64,000 nucleotides of DNA from Flavobacterium poyangense (GCF_011751075.1 NZ_JAALLN010000004.1:1-64000); one strand, 5' to 3'. Numbered from the stretch's first letter, positions 25,650-36,072 are shown. The notes: generated by a model not told the origin, from the letters alone. Numbers and translations: made by a program.

Positions 25650-28097
25650 ATGAAACAATTCAGATTTGCTGTAGTACTTGTATTCCTTTTTACAAGTTTT
25701 TACAATTATGCACAACAACCACCCAACGGTAAAAACAAAGTAAAAATTACCGGAAAAGTTTTTGAAAAAGTTAGCAAACAACCTCTTGAATATGCTACAA
25801 TTTCAATCATGAATCCAAATGATACCAAGGTTCTTGCCGGAGGGATTACCAACCCCAAAGGAGAATTTGAAGTAGCAGTTGCACCGGGGACGTACGATAT
25901 CAAAATTGAGTTTATTTCGTTTAAACCAACAGAAATTAAACAAAAAAGCATTCAAAACGACACCAATTTAGGTGCTGTTAATTTATCTGAAGATGCAGCT
26001 CAGTTAAGCGAAGTTGTGGTTCGTGCAGAGAAGTCAACAGTAGAAATAAAACTGGACAAAAAAGTGTATAATGTCGGACAGGACATGATGGTAAAAGGAG
26101 GAACAGTAAGTGATGTACTGGACAACGTACCATCTGTTTCTGTTGACACGGAAGGAAACGTAAGCTTAAGAGGCAGTGACAATATCCGAATTTTAATTGA
26201 CGGAAGACCTTCAAATGCTATCAATGTAGCTGAAGCATTACGCCAACTTCCTGCGGATGCTATTGACAAAGTTGAAGTTATCACCAATCCGTCTGCACGT
26301 TATGATGCGGAAGGAGGATCCGGATTAATCAACATTATTCTTAAAAAAGGTAAAAATCAAGGTTTTAACGGAACTTTCATTGCCTCAACCGGACTTCCGG
26401 AAACGTTTGGATTAAGTGCGAACTTGAACTATAAAACAGAAAAACTAAACTATTTTACTACGGCGGGCTACAATCACCGAACAAATGAGGGAGGCGGTCT
26501 AACCAACACCGAATATTTTAATGAAGACGGTTCAACCAAAAACTTTCTGGACGAGGATCGTGATACCAAAAGAACCAGAGACGGATTTAACGGAAGAGCC
26601 GGTATTGAATGGACGGTTGCTCCAAATACTTTTTGGACAAATGCTATCAATTACCAAAAAAACACAGGAGAAGATCGTGATTTAATCAACTTCAATAATT
26701 TTGACGCCAATTACAATTTTACAGGTTCAACTTATCGTTTGAATAAGGGAGATACAAGCAGTGACAATATTGAATATACTTCGAACTTAATCAAAAACTT
26801 TAATGATAAGGGTCATAAACTTACTGTTGACGCTTCTATTTCAAAAAACAGAGACGATAACAATAGTTTCATTACGGGTTCACAAAATTACAATAGTACC
26901 CTAAACGATCAGGTTCAGAAACAAGTGCTTTTACAGGCAGATTATGTTCTGCCAATAAGCAAAGGAAGTCAGTTTGAAGCGGGATACAAAGGAAGCTTTG
27001 GTGACTTAAACAACGAATACTATGTTCTGGATCCCTTTGGAGTCAAATTGACTGATTTATCGAATACTTTAGAATACAAAGAAAATATAAACGCAATTTA
27101 CACACAGTATGGCTTCAAAGTAAATAAATTCTCTTATTTATTCGGATTGCGTTGGGAAGACACCAATATTCAGGTTAATCTTTTAGACACAAAAGAATTC
27201 AATACTAAAAAGTACAACAATTTGTTTCCAAGTGCCTTTATCAGTTATGAAATTTCAGATCAGAGCAACTTCACAGCAAGTTACAGCAAACGTGTTTCAA
27301 GACCAAGAGGCCGTTTTATGAACCCTGCGGTAAATTATTCGAGTAACATCAATATTTTTAAAGGAAATCCTGACCTGGATCCGGCATTAACCGACAAATA
27401 TGATATTGGTTATATCAAACGCTGGGACAAATTAACTTTTAACACCTCAGCTTATTTCGAAAACACAAAAGATGTTTTCAGCTTCGTAAGAACTCCAAAC
27501 GGAAACAAAGTAAACGGAATACCGGTAATTGAAAGCAAACCGATCAATTTAGGAAACGAACAAAAATTTGGTTTTGAGTTTACACTGAACTACACACCAT
27601 CTAAAAAATGGAGATTAAACAGTAACTTCAATTTTTATAATGTAAAAACAACCGGAGAGAATACTTACAAAGATCTAAATACAGGTGCTCTTGTAACTCA
27701 AAACCTGGACAATCAGGCCACTACATGGTTTGCCAGAATCAATTCAAAACTAACTTTACCTTACAAAATAGACTGGCAGCTAACCGCAATGTACAATGGT
27801 TCTCAAAAAACAGCACAGGGTAAAAGTTTAGATATGTTTGGTATGAATACCGCTCTTAGCAAAGATGTTTTAAAAGACAAAGCAACAATTGCATTTAATA
27901 TTAGTGATATTTTCAATTCAAGAATTATGAGATCGTACACTTATCTTGATAATCAAACCTCGTATAATGAAATGCAGTGGCGTAAACGTCAGTTTAACTT
28001 ATCGTTTACCTACCGTTTCAACAAACCTAAAAACGATAGAGAAAAAAACGGTCCTCCTAAAAACGAAGGAGGCGATGGTGGAGATTTTCCGGGATAA
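25650..28097 (+). CDS. TonB-receptor-like outer-membrane beta-barrel protein
   Basis: The ATG at 25650 is chosen because it starts a signal peptide (ending YNYAQ); an in-frame ATG 12 codons upstream only adds a charged leader. The 815-residue product has a carboxypeptidase-regulatory-like beta-sandwich (about 35-115) and a plug-like domain (about 130-230, GGTVSDVLDNVPSVSVDTEGNVSLRGSDNIRILIDG). A long barrel follows to the end. No TonB box is evident, and flavobacterial relatives are called outer-membrane beta-barrel family proteins. The substrate is unknown. The C-terminus is Asp/Gly-rich. Confidence 0.85.
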   Translation: MKQFRFAVVLVFLFTSFYNYAQQPPNGKNKVKITGKVFEKVSKQPLEYATISIMNPNDTKVLAGGITNPKGEFEVAVAPGTYDIKIEFISFKPTEIKQKSIQNDTNLGAVNLSEDAAQLSEVVVRAEKSTVEIKLDKKVYNVGQDMMVKGGTVSDVLDNVPSVSVDTEGNVSLRGSDNIRILIDGRPSNAINVAEALRQLPADAIDKVEVITNPSARYDAEGGSGLINIILKKGKNQGFNGTFIASTGLPETFGLSANLNYKTEKLNYFTTAGYNHRTNEGGGLTNTEYFNEDGSTKNFLDEDRDTKRTRDGFNGRAGIEWTVAPNTFWTNAINYQKNTGEDRDLINFNNFDANYNFTGSTYRLNKGDTSSDNIEYTSNLIKNFNDKGHKLTVDASISKNRDDNNSFITGSQNYNSTLNDQVQKQVLLQADYVLPISKGSQFEAGYKGSFGDLNNEYYVLDPFGVKLTDLSNTLEYKENINAIYTQYGFKVNKFSYLFGLRWEDTNIQVNLLDTKEFNTKKYNNLFPSAFISYEISDQSNFTASYSKRVSRPRGRFMNPAVNYSSNINIFKGNPDLDPALTDKYDIGYIKRWDKLTFNTSAYFENTKDVFSFVRTPNGNKVNGIPVIESKPINLGNEQKFGFEFTLNYTPSKKWRLNSNFNFYNVKTTGENTYKDLNTGALVTQNLDNQATTWFARINSKLTLPYKIDWQLTAMYNGSQKTAQGKSLDMFGMNTALSKDVLKDKATIAFNISDIFNSRIMRSYTYLDNQTSYNEMQWRKRQFNLSFTYRFNKPKNDREKNGPPKNEGGDGGDFPG

Positions 28098-28116
28098 TCG
28101 GTATCAATTTAAAAAA

Positions 28117-28158
28117 GAAGAGGCTGTCTATATTACGTAGACAGCCTCTCTTTTTTTT
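28117..28158 (+). terminator. strong terminator
   Basis: AGAGGCTGTCTA and TAGACAGCCTCT form a 12-bp stem followed by at least nine T. Confidence 0.9.
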
Positions 28159-28242
28159 TGGATGACGCTAAGCTATTTGGCTAAAGCCTTTTTTCCTCTC
28201 TTTCTTGAATCTCCAGCTAAAGCTGGAGGCTATTGAAAAATC

Positions 28243-28340
28243 CCTCGGCTTCGCTCGGCATGACATCCTTCGGCTTCGCTCAGGATGACAGGTTTCAGCT
28301 TTGCTCAGGATTACAGGCTTCGACTTCGCTTAGGATAACA
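28243..28340. repeat. four tandem 25-bp repeats
   Basis: Four imperfect units of the form TTCGGCTTCGCTCAGGATGACA occur in a row. Just upstream is a separate palindrome, CTCCAGCTAAAGCTGGAG. The units are contiguous with no spacers. Confidence 0.85.
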
Positions 28341-28349
28341 GGCATAAAA

Positions 28350-28375
28350 AAAGGACTCGTAAAACGGGTCCTTTT
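28350..28375 (-). terminator. terminator
   Basis: AAAGGACTCG and CGGGTCCTTT arms (one G-T pair) at the 3' end of the leftward small membrane gene. Confidence 0.75.
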
Positions 28376-28385
28376 ATGAAATCAA

Positions 28386-28562
28386 TTAAAGTTTAACTGA
28401 TTGTTCTTCTCTCTTTTTCGCTCTCTTTTCTTTGAACATTTCCCAGCTAGCACCCGTAACCCAATAAGATACGAATCCAACCAAGAAAAACATTAACCAA
28501 AACCCTATAGTTAGTATGGTTAAGAAAAGTAAAAAGCCTAAGTACTGTGAAAATTCAAACAT
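28386..28562 (-). CDS. small single-helix membrane protein
   Basis: The ATG at 28562 is preferred because it precedes the hydrophobic region directly. The 58-residue product has a long hydrophobic stretch (about 5-38) and a highly charged tail (EKRAKKREEQ). No function is recognised. It has its own terminator, which supports expression. Confidence 0.6.
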   Translation of the reverse strand: MFEFSQYLGFLLFLTILTIGFWLMFFLVGFVSYWVTGASWEMFKEKRAKKREEQSVKL

Positions 28563-28800
28563 GTTTTCCGGAATTTTTGAATGTAGCCACAAATGTAAGC
28601 CTAATATTTATCGTTGCCAATAAAAACCAAATCATTTTTTACAAAATAACGACAATAAGTGTATTTAAAATGATTATAAATAAGGATTTTTTCCTAAGTT
28701 TACACACGCTGAGATACGGTCTCTTCAATTAAGATTTAAAAATTAAAAAACTAGCAACTAAGTACCAGAGACTTGGAACTAGGGACAAAAAACCAACAAA

Positions 28801-30186
28801 ATGAAATACAGAATAGAAAAAGACACCATGGGGGAAGTTCAGGTTCCAGCCGATAAATATTGGGGTGCGCAGACAGAACGTTCAAGAAATAATTTCAAAA
28901 TCGGACCATCGGCTTCTATGCCTAAAGAAATTATTGAAGGTTTTGCTTATCTAAAAAAGGCTGCTGCCTATGCTAATCACGACTTAGGTGTTTTACCAAT
29001 AGAAAAAAGAGATGCTATTGCAGCGGTTTGCGACGAAATCTTAGCCGGAAAATTAGACGATCAGTTTCCATTAGTAATCTGGCAAACAGGTTCGGGGACT
29101 CAAAGTAACATGAACGTAAACGAGGTAATCGCTAACCGCGCCCAAGTTCTTAAAGGTTTTGAAATTGGCGAAGGCGAGCAGTTCGTAAAAGCAAATGATG
29201 ATGTCAATAAATCACAATCATCAAACGATACTTTTCCAACCGGAATGCACATTGCCGCTTATAAAATGATAGTGGAAACTACAATTCCGGGTGTTGAAAA
29301 ACTAAGAGACACCTTACATGCAAAAGCTGTAGCCTACAAAGATGTGGTTAAAATTGGCCGTACCCACCTTATGGATGCTACACCGCTGACTTTAGGGCAG
29401 GAAATTTCAGGCTACGCTGCTCAGTTAACTTTCGGTTTAAAAGCATTAAAAAATACTTTAGCGCATTTAGCTGAAATTGCACTGGGTGGAACCGCAGTAG
29501 GAACAGGTCTTAATACTCCAAAAGGATACGATGTAAAAGTAGCGGCATACATAGCGGAATTTACCAAACATCCTTTTGTAACTGCTGAAAACAAATTTGA
29601 GGCTTTGGCTGCTCACGATGCTATCGTTGAAACACACGGAGCATTAAAACAACTGGCCGTATCTTTAAATAAAATTGCAAATGATATTAGAATGCTGGCC
29701 TCAGGACCTCGTTCGGGAATTGGGGAAATTCATATTCCTGAAAACGAACCGGGATCTTCTATTATGCCGGGGAAAGTAAATCCAACGCAATGTGAAGCTC
29801 TAACAATGGTTTGCGCACAAGTAATCGGAAACGACATGGCAATCGCTGTTGGGGGAATGCAAGGACATTATGAATTGAACGTTTTCAAACCGGTTATGGC
29901 AGCAAACTTCCTTCAATCTGCTCATTTATTAGGTGATGCCTGCATTTCTTTCGATGAACATTGCGCACAAGGAATCGAACCAAACCACAAACGCATCAAA
30001 GAACTGGTTGACAACTCATTGATGTTAGTTACAGCATTAAACACCAAAATCGGATACTATAAAGCAGCCGAAATTGCTCAGACCGCACACAAAAACGGAA
30101 CAACTCTAAAAGACGAGGCTGTTCGTTTGGGTTATGTAACTCCTGAAGATTTTGACGCCTGGGTTAAGGCGGAGGATATGGTGTAA
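28801..30186 (+). CDS. fumC: class II fumarate hydratase
   Basis: The 461-residue iron-independent enzyme hydrates fumarate to malate in the TCA cycle. Signatures include [45 protein letters not shown] and the superfamily motif [15 protein letters not shown]. Length and order are those of the homotetrameric FumC type. A Bacteroidetes-type leader and start context are present. Confidence 0.95.
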   Translation: MKYRIEKDTMGEVQVPADKYWGAQTERSRNNFKIGPSASMPKEIIEGFAYLKKAAAYANHDLGVLPIEKRDAIAAVCDEILAGKLDDQFPLVIWQTGSGTQSNMNVNEVIANRAQVLKGFEIGEGEQFVKANDDVNKSQSSNDTFPTGMHIAAYKMIVETTIPGVEKLRDTLHAKAVAYKDVVKIGRTHLMDATPLTLGQEISGYAAQLTFGLKALKNTLAHLAEIALGGTAVGTGLNTPKGYDVKVAAYIAEFTKHPFVTAENKFEALAAHDAIVETHGALKQLAVSLNKIANDIRMLASGPRSGIGEIHIPENEPGSSIMPGKVNPTQCEALTMVCAQVIGNDMAIAVGGMQGHYELNVFKPVMAANFLQSAHLLGDACISFDEHCAQGIEPNHKRIKELVDNSLMLVTALNTKIGYYKAAEIAQTAHKNGTTLKDEAVRLGYVTPEDFDAWVKAEDMV

Positions 30187-30200
30187 GGTTGTGGGTTGTA

Positions 30201-30250
30201 AGATGTGAGATGTGAGTTATGAGATGTGAGATGTGAGATGTGAATTATGA
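30201..30250. repeat. GAGATGT-type tandem repeat
   Basis: AGATGTGAG-like units repeat several times with variation just after fumC. Similar ATGTGAG and CAAGTTTCAAG pieces recur on either side of the fumC terminator (30187-30590). No gene is seen there. Confidence 0.7.
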
Positions 30251-30451
30251 GGTGTGGGTTTTGAAATACTGAACGTGACACATGAAATGTGAGATGTGCG
30301 TTTTTTAAACTTGAAACGTAAAATGTTAATTATAAAAAGCGGATAAACAAATCTTACTATTTACTTTTAATAATTAATCTGATAATTGTAAAATACATAA
30401 ATCAATTAAAAACATCAACAACCTCATCAATACTCTTCGAAATTAAACAAA

Positions 30452-30487
30452 GAGCCCCGTAACTTTGAAATTACGGGGCTCCTTTTT
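30452..30487 (+). terminator. fumC terminator
   Basis: GAGCCCCGTAA and TTACGGGGCTC form a perfect 11-bp GC-rich stem followed by CCTTTTT. It lies 265 bp beyond the stop codon. Confidence 0.88.
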
Positions 30488-30586
30488 ATACATATTAATT
30501 CTCTACTTCTAAAATTTAACGTTTCAGGTTTCAAGTTTCAAGTTTAAAAAACTCACAACTCCCAACCTACAACCCACATCTCACAA

Positions 30587-31792
30587 CTAAGACTTCCCAT
30601 CCACATAATCTTGTAAGTAGCTGAATCTCGGAGTTAATTTACCATTCTCCGTCATTTTTGCTCTTTCGAGAATTCCGTCTTTGTCTTTATTAAAAAAAGC
30701 AGGAATTACGTGCTCCATAAATTGTTCTCCAAAACCTTCACTCGCATCTTTTGGAATTTCACATGGCAAATTATCAACGGCCATCACTACAACAGCGCCG
30801 GGATGAAACACATCTACTTCTTTGCCTTCACTTGGCCAGTATCCGTAAATAGGCTCTGCTATTGTAGAAGAACGCAATGTACAGGCAATAGGTCCATTCA
30901 CATCACAGGAAATATCTGCTACCACTTTTATTTTGCAGTCACTAGCATTTAGCATTTCTCTTGTCAAAATAACAGGAGCACCACTGGCGTAAAAATGGCC
31001 TGTGAAATAAATATCGGTTACCTTTGTGAATTTTTCGAAATCTGAAACATAAGCTTCAGGATGATCTACGAAATCATTAAAGTCGATAACCTGTCCGTCA
31101 ATTCTTTTGTTATATTCTAAAACATCCAGTTGCACATAAACCGGTTGTGTGTAATTCTTAGTCAAATAATTTTCAACTTCTATTTCCTTAACCTTTATGG
31201 CATCCAGAATTTCTTTGGCTCCGCTCCCAACCTTACCGGTTCCGGTGATTACAAATTTTAAAGGAGGTAAAGTAATACGTTTTAAATGCATAATTAGTGC
31301 CTCTTTACCTGCAAGTGTTTCTGCTTTTGGCAGTTTAAACAATTCGAATTTAATTCCGAAAGCACGTATTCCGTTATAAACACCAACCATTCCGGCATAT
31401 TTTCCAAAACCGATTAGCCTTCTGTTATGACTGTCTACTATGGTCTCATGATCGTATAAGTCAATATTCTTTTCTAAAATCGCCTGTAATAGTTTTCTAT
31501 TATAAGGTTGTTTTTTTATGGTATGCGAAAAAAAGAAATACGACTTGTTCGGAATTAAGTCCTCTACAGGAACTTCCTTGACACCAAATAAAACATCACT
31601 GTTGGAAATATCGTCTGTAACAGTTATCCCCATACTTTTATATTGTACATCCGAAAATATTCGGATATCTGAACTTTCAACCTCAACTGTAGCTTCATGA
31701 TAAAGCTGTTTTAGTTTAGCCAATTCATTAGGAGCAAACACAACGCGTCTGTCCGGTGGGTTTTTTCGTTCTTTTATAATACCAAATTTCAT
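30587..31792 (-). CDS. saccharopine dehydrogenase-like NAD(P) enzyme
   Basis: The 401-residue enzyme has the alanine dehydrogenase/PNT-like fold of lysine-forming saccharopine dehydrogenases. It begins MKFGIIKERKNPPDRRVVF. SHTIKKQPYNRKLLQAIL and LYDHETIVD are the family's active-site segments, and KFVITGTGKVGSGAKEILDA is the nucleotide-binding Rossmann loop. It could reduce or oxidise an amino-acid/keto-acid adduct. Whether lysine metabolism is the true role is not shown by its neighbours. Confidence 0.78.
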   Translation of the reverse strand: MKFGIIKERKNPPDRRVVFAPNELAKLKQLYHEATVEVESSDIRIFSDVQYKSMGITVTDDISNSDVLFGVKEVPVEDLIPNKSYFFFSHTIKKQPYNRKLLQAILEKNIDLYDHETIVDSHNRRLIGFGKYAGMVGVYNGIRAFGIKFELFKLPKAETLAGKEALIMHLKRITLPPLKFVITGTGKVGSGAKEILDAIKVKEIEVENYLTKNYTQPVYVQLDVLEYNKRIDGQVIDFNDFVDHPEAYVSDFEKFTKVTDIYFTGHFYASGAPVILTREMLNASDCKIKVVADISCDVNGPIACTLRSSTIAEPIYGYWPSEGKEVDVFHPGAVVVMAVDNLPCEIPKDASEGFGEQFMEHVIPAFFNKDKDGILERAKMTENGKLTPRFSYLQDYVDGKS

Positions 31793-32011
31793 TTATATCG
31801 GATTAAAGTGAATATTAATATAACTTTTTTGATTCAATTTGTTTCAAATATAACAAAATAAGTTAAATTTTTGTTGTAAATCTTTAATTTTAAACAGAAA
31901 TATAACGCTAGAAGCTGACATACAATCGACTACAAAAAAAAGACGTTAAAAAAAAGTTAAAAACTATATGTTGCAGATTTAAAAATGCCAAAACAAAAGT
32001 ATTGAATTCTA

Positions 32012-32019
32012 TATATTTG
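32012..32019 (+). promoter_or_regulatory. -7 box of the serine hydrolase gene
   Basis: TATATTTG matches TAnnTTTG and ends 10 bp before the first ATG, so the transcript is nearly leaderless. Confidence 0.5.
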
Positions 32020-32029
32020 TTTTTAAAGA

Positions 32030-33235
32030 ATGATGAAAATGAGCTTCCTTAAAAAAACAAATATAATACAAATACTTTTTCTAATTTTAGTTTTAGGATC
32101 GTGCGGAAAAGATAAAAAAAACACAGAAAAAGAAGTTACAACGGCAGAAGATACTTTGCCTAAAATGAAACCTTTAGGTCCCGAAAAAAAAATAAGTCAG
32201 GCGTATATCAATTCCGTTGCAGGAAGAATAAATCACTTTTACAACAAAAACTGGCCTAATAATAGTATGAATGGTAGCTTTCTTGTAGCGAGAAACGGCC
32301 AGATTATCTTTGAAAGATACAATGGTTTTGCCAACAAAAATGAAGGCACCAAAATAACAGCTGAAACACCGGTTCAAATTGCTTCTGTAAGCAAAGTTTT
32401 AACGGCAACAGCTGTTTTAAAACTAGTAAATGCAGGCAAACTTGATTTAGACCAGAAAGTAAATACGATTCTGAAAACGTTCCCTTATCCGGAATGTACG
32501 GTAAGAATGTTATTAAGTCATCGTACCGGAATGCGTAACTATGCCTACTTTACAGACCGCGATAAATCAATTTGGGACAGACACAACCAATTGACCAATA
32601 AAGATATTTTAGACATCCTGGCAACAAAAGACATTGGACTGGAATCCAGAACGGGTACCCGTTTTAGCTATTGCAATACCAATTATGCTATGTTGGCCCT
32701 GATTATCGAAAAAATTACGGGACTAACTTATAAAGAAGCAATGTCTCAAATGATTTTCAAACCACTGGGTATGACGCATACCTATGTTTTTGATGATGAT
32801 AAAGACCGAAAAAAAATTGTTCCTTCGTATAAAGGAAATGGTGTAGAAATCGGTTTTGACTATTTAGACAATGTTTATGGGGACAAAAATATCTTTTCAA
32901 CGGTACGAGATCTTTTAAAGTTTGACAGAGCCCGAAATTCACCTGATTTTTTAAAACCTGAATTACTCAAACAAGTTTATACAGGTTACAGCAATGAGCG
33001 CAAAGGAACTAAGAATTATGGTTTAGGAATCAGAATGATCAATTGGGAAACCGGTCAGAACTTTTATTTTCACAACGGTTGGTGGCATGGTAATACCTCA
33101 TCGTATATTACTTTAAAGAAAGAGAACGTTACGATTATTGCCTTGTCCAACAAAATGACCCGTAATACTTATGCGGTGCGTAAACTGGCTCCTATTTTTG
33201 GCGATTATCCTTTTAATTTTAAAGACGAAGAATAA
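32030..33235 (+). CDS. beta-lactamase-fold serine hydrolase lipoprotein
   Basis: The 401-residue lipoprotein (lipobox LGSC, Cys about 25) belongs to the class C beta-lactamase/penicillin-binding family. The nucleophile motif SVSK lies at 119-122, the second motif in SYCNTNYAML (YxN), and a HNGWWHG motif near the C-terminus replaces KTG. Such proteins are often D-amino-acid peptidases or esterases rather than true beta-lactamases. ATGs 3 and 9 bases downstream are alternative starts. Confidence 0.85.
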   Translation: MMKMSFLKKTNIIQILFLILVLGSCGKDKKNTEKEVTTAEDTLPKMKPLGPEKKISQAYINSVAGRINHFYNKNWPNNSMNGSFLVARNGQIIFERYNGFANKNEGTKITAETPVQIASVSKVLTATAVLKLVNAGKLDLDQKVNTILKTFPYPECTVRMLLSHRTGMRNYAYFTDRDKSIWDRHNQLTNKDILDILATKDIGLESRTGTRFSYCNTNYAMLALIIEKITGLTYKEAMSQMIFKPLGMTHTYVFDDDKDRKKIVPSYKGNGVEIGFDYLDNVYGDKNIFSTVRDLLKFDRARNSPDFLKPELLKQVYTGYSNERKGTKNYGLGIRMINWETGQNFYFHNGWWHGNTSSYITLKKENVTIIALSNKMTRNTYAVRKLAPIFGDYPFNFKDEE

Positions 33236-33246
33236 TATTATTTTTT

Positions 33247-33490
33247 TATCGGTTAGATGCCGTTCGTAAAAAATTATTCTTAACACATAGAAACCGCAAA
33301 GGTTCTCACGCAGATTTAGCAGATTATGCTGATATTTTTTTGTGGTTCCGATAAAACTAAGTGAATAAATCTGCGTAAAAAAACATTTCTATCACATAAT
33401 CAAACCAGGAGGTTTTAATTAAGTGAAGCATCTTTTTTTTCAAAACGATGTACTTATGTGTTTTAAGAATAATTACATCTAACGCGATAT
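33247..33490. repeat. large palindromic intergenic element
   Basis: The left arm has TTAGATG followed by ATTATTCTTAACACATAG. The right arm has its diverged complement, CTTATGTGTTTTAAGAATAATTACATCTAA. A third copy of the ACGCAGAT...ATCTGCGT unit (33308-33376), also seen at 190 and 320, sits inside. No gene is supported. Confidence 0.65.
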
Positions 33491-33529
33491 TTTTCTCAAA
33501 GTTTTTTACGATACTAAGTTCAAATAGTA

Positions 33530-33537
33530 TAAATTTG
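33530..33537 (+). promoter_or_regulatory. ssrA -7 box
   Basis: TAAATTTG, a perfect TAnnTTTG box, ends 13 bp before the mature tmRNA 5' end. Confidence 0.6.
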
Positions 33538-33550
33538 CAAACTCATTTTT

Positions 33551-33943
33551 GGGGTCGACTGGTTTTGACAGCAAGTCGAATTGAAAAGTAAGCACGTCGA
33601 GCATTGAGACCTTGCTCGTAAATATAAGATCTTACAATTTTACACGGCGAAAATAACTACGCTTTAGCTGCATAATCTGAATTATAGTACGATTAGCCAC
33701 GTCCCTATAAGATAGGGAAGCTGGATTCTCCTTGAAAGCCTTGGTTTGTGGCGGTCAGTTTAGGGGAACCGTAAAAATAAACCTAGATTTCCATGAGCTT
33801 CGGGTGGATTTCGAAATTAAGAAGATAAGTGTTGAGTGGTTGTTCCTGACCTAGCTTAACATCGAAAATCCAATCAGGGAATAAGCGTGTAGAAAGCTCT
33901 TTAGTTGCTTGTTTGGACCCGGGTTCGATTCCCGGCGACTCCA
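33551..33943 (+). ncRNA. ssrA: tmRNA
   Basis: The 5' end GGGGTCG pairs with CGACTCC (33936-33942) to make the acceptor stem. The start GGGGTCGACTGGTTTTGACA and the T-arm GGTTCGATTCC are classical. The tag frame (33646-33675) reads GENNYALAA followed by TAA, the usual flavobacterial degradation tag. The product rescues stalled ribosomes. The CCA is not encoded. A terminator follows directly. Confidence 0.97.
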
Positions 33944-33944
33944 C

Positions 33945-33984
33945 AAAAAAATCCTGAAAACGTACTGTTTTCAGGATTTTTTGT
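33945..33984 (+). terminator. ssrA terminator
   Basis: AAATCCTGAAAAC and GTTTTCAGGATTT form a perfect stem followed by TTTT. Confidence 0.9.
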
Positions 33985-33996
33985 TTATAGCTATGT

Positions 33997-34122
33997 TTTA
34001 ACCGCAAAGTACGCAAGAATTTTTGTTTGTTGTGAATCGCAAAGTGCGCAAAGCTTTGCCTAAAAAGCTATCTCTAATCTTTGTGAACTTTGCGTAAAAT
34101 CTTTGTGCACCTTGCGGTTAAA
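33997..34122. repeat. AACCGCAAAG palindromic repeat
   Basis: TTTAACCGCAAAG and CCTTGCGGTTAAA are inverted arms flanking about 100 bp, with the internal GCAAAG/CTTTGC half-sites typical of this family. Confidence 0.75.
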
Positions 34123-34225
34123 TCGCAGTTTGGAAAAGTCAAAAAAACATATAAAAGTAAAAAGTCTCTGTTAAAGAGGTCTCCGATGCTTTCCTACTTA
34201 AAACTAATTTGTAACAGCAGCTTTT

Positions 34226-34591
34226 ATGAAACAAAAAAACACTCCGAATGGAAGTGGCTCTTGTATTTGCTTTAGATTGCGGGCGCAAAGCCAGAGACAT
34301 TTGCGCAGCACTAACAACAAATTTATTTATGCATTAGAACACTTTGCGCAGCTGGGTTTTATTCCTGGACAAAAGAAACTAAACCGAGATTGTGCCTCAA
34401 AATTATGGAGAAAACTCGTAATCGATGGACTCAAAATAAATGTAAATATGTACTCTCTAAAACATCTTGGAGCAAATAAGAAAATATTAGCCGGAGTTGA
34501 ATTAGATGCTTTACGAGAACTTTATGGTCACACATCAAAAATGATGACTTTGAGATATGCAAAAGTTGTTAGAGAAGTTAATCGCCAGTAA
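34226..34591 (+). pseudogene. truncated tyrosine recombinase (integrase)
   Basis: Only the C-terminal part (about 90 residues) of a phage-type integrase is recognisable: RDCASKLWRKLV, MYSLKHLGANKKILAGVELDALRELYGHTSKMMTLRYAKVV. The HxxK/H and final tyrosine (RYAKVV) fit the catalytic box, but the usual first-helix Arg is Lys (SLKH). The core-binding and N-terminal arm-binding domains are missing. The first 30 codons of this frame are unlike any integrase. It lies 0.3 kb downstream of ssrA, a standard attachment site, so it marks a decayed element. Confidence 0.8.
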
Positions 34592-34632
34592 ATATTAGAG
34601 AAATCCTCAGATTTTTAATACTAAAATGAATT

Positions 34633-34664
34633 AAAAAAAGCCACTATGTCGTGGCCTTTTTTAT
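34633..34664. terminator. bidirectional terminator
   Basis: AAAAAAGCCAC and GTGGCCTTTTTT form a stem between the integrase remnant and a convergent gene. Confidence 0.8.
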
Positions 34665-34672
34665 TAAGAGAA

Positions 34673-35884
34673 TTAAGATCTTAAGATCATCCCAAAAGAA
34701 AATATAGCAGATTCTTTATTTGCGAAAGTTCCATTAGCAAAAAAACCTAATTCCTTAGAAATGGGTAAAATAAGAGTAGCATCCCAGACAATTAGTTCCT
34801 TTTTTTCTTCATCAAAAATTAATTTGTATTGATTTTTATCAAATCCTAAGTAAGAAAGACTTCCTGTAAGAGACATTGCTCCACCACTTTTAAATCCAGC
34901 TAATTCAAATTCGGTTCCTAAACTACTAACCCATTGTGTGAAATTTTGGCTTTCCTTATTTACGCCAACATTTTTGTATGTTGCAAAACGTCCTCCGCTA
35001 GTTAAAAAACCTCTCCATTTTGTAGTTATGTATTTTCCTTGTGCATTTTTATACACAGACAAGAATGTCTCCATTGTGTAACCAAATCCAACCATTAAAC
35101 CATTTATGGATTGAGCCATCTTTTTCACGTTACTTGCGTCAGTTGAATCCTTTGTAAAACGAAAGTTTCCAATATTACCTAATACTCCAAACTTATGATG
35201 CCACCTATATTTAGTAATATTATATTTTTCCATATCAATACTGCCATCTGCCTTCGTAACTACCGTGCCATCTGCATTTTTTTTTGCTCTTTCTTTTTGC
35301 TTTTTGTAAACAAATTGATTTAAATATTCGTCTGATCCTACTTCAAATGGTTCACTAGTTTCCTCCTCTGGCCCAATGTAAGACTCAGCTTTTATACGTT
35401 TAATAGGATGAGAATTACTTAATAAATTAATAGCGATACTAGCTGAACCTATAAAATTATCGTCAGTATTTGACGTGAAATTATAACCTATCTTAGCACC
35501 AATCCAAAAATTATTCATTGATAAAACAGGTCCTACTATTGCTCTTGGACGCTTACTTTGTGCTGCTGCTTCTGCTACAAGCGCTGCTGCCTCATCTGCC
35601 TTTTTTAGCTTAATGTATACAAATCTGTCTGATGCAGGCACTGTAAATTTATAATCGTCAAATTTGGGGTATTTAATAGTTATAGTTTCATCTTTTTTAG
35701 CAATAATTGCAAATTCTCCAATTTCATTCGACTTACTCAAATATATTTTGTCGTTCAATATAATTGTACATTCAGATAATGATTTATTTTTATCATCCAC
35801 GACAACACCTTGTAATTTTACATCTTGTGCATATGAAAATGTCATTGATAATAACAAAACTAACAGCAAGTAATTTTTCTTCAT
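34673..35884 (-). CDS. exported protein with carboxypeptidase-regulatory-like domain
   Basis: The 403-residue product has a signal peptide (ending FSYAQ) and a beta-sandwich of the CarboxypepD_reg-like type (about 22-95, KLQGVVVDDKNKSLSECTIILND). A 300-residue region of alternating amphipathic strands follows (WIGAKIGYNF, LMVGFGYTM, FGMILRS end), suggesting an outer-membrane barrel. It sits within the possible island but may be native. No specific function is seen. Confidence 0.7.
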   Translation of the reverse strand: MKKNYLLLVLLLSMTFSYAQDVKLQGVVVDDKNKSLSECTIILNDKIYLSKSNEIGEFAIIAKKDETITIKYPKFDDYKFTVPASDRFVYIKLKKADEAAALVAEAAAQSKRPRAIVGPVLSMNNFWIGAKIGYNFTSNTDDNFIGSASIAINLLSNSHPIKRIKAESYIGPEEETSEPFEVGSDEYLNQFVYKKQKERAKKNADGTVVTKADGSIDMEKYNITKYRWHHKFGVLGNIGNFRFTKDSTDASNVKKMAQSINGLMVGFGYTMETFLSVYKNAQGKYITTKWRGFLTSGGRFATYKNVGVNKESQNFTQWVSSLGTEFELAGFKSGGAMSLTGSLSYLGFDKNQYKLIFDEEKKELIVWDATLILPISKELGFFANGTFANKESAIFSFGMILRS

Positions 35885-36072
35885 ATTTTTTTGGTTTAAA
35901 TAGATTAATAGTATTTTCTTATAAAAATAATATTTAAATGCAGAAAAATAACTGGAGCTGTTAAAACAGGTATTTATACGTGTTTTAATTATTTGTCTTG
36001 AGTATATATTTGATGATTATAAAATAAGTAAACCTTAACAGTTCTAGAAATTTTAATTGTTGATTTATGTCG

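Noticed and set aside
28243..28340. CRISPR-like tandem array
   Set aside because: The 25-bp units are contiguous and have no spacers; no cas genes are present.
33783..34016. 77-codon frame antisense to the tmRNA end
   Set aside because: It overlaps the tmRNA and its terminator; this is a well-known false gene.
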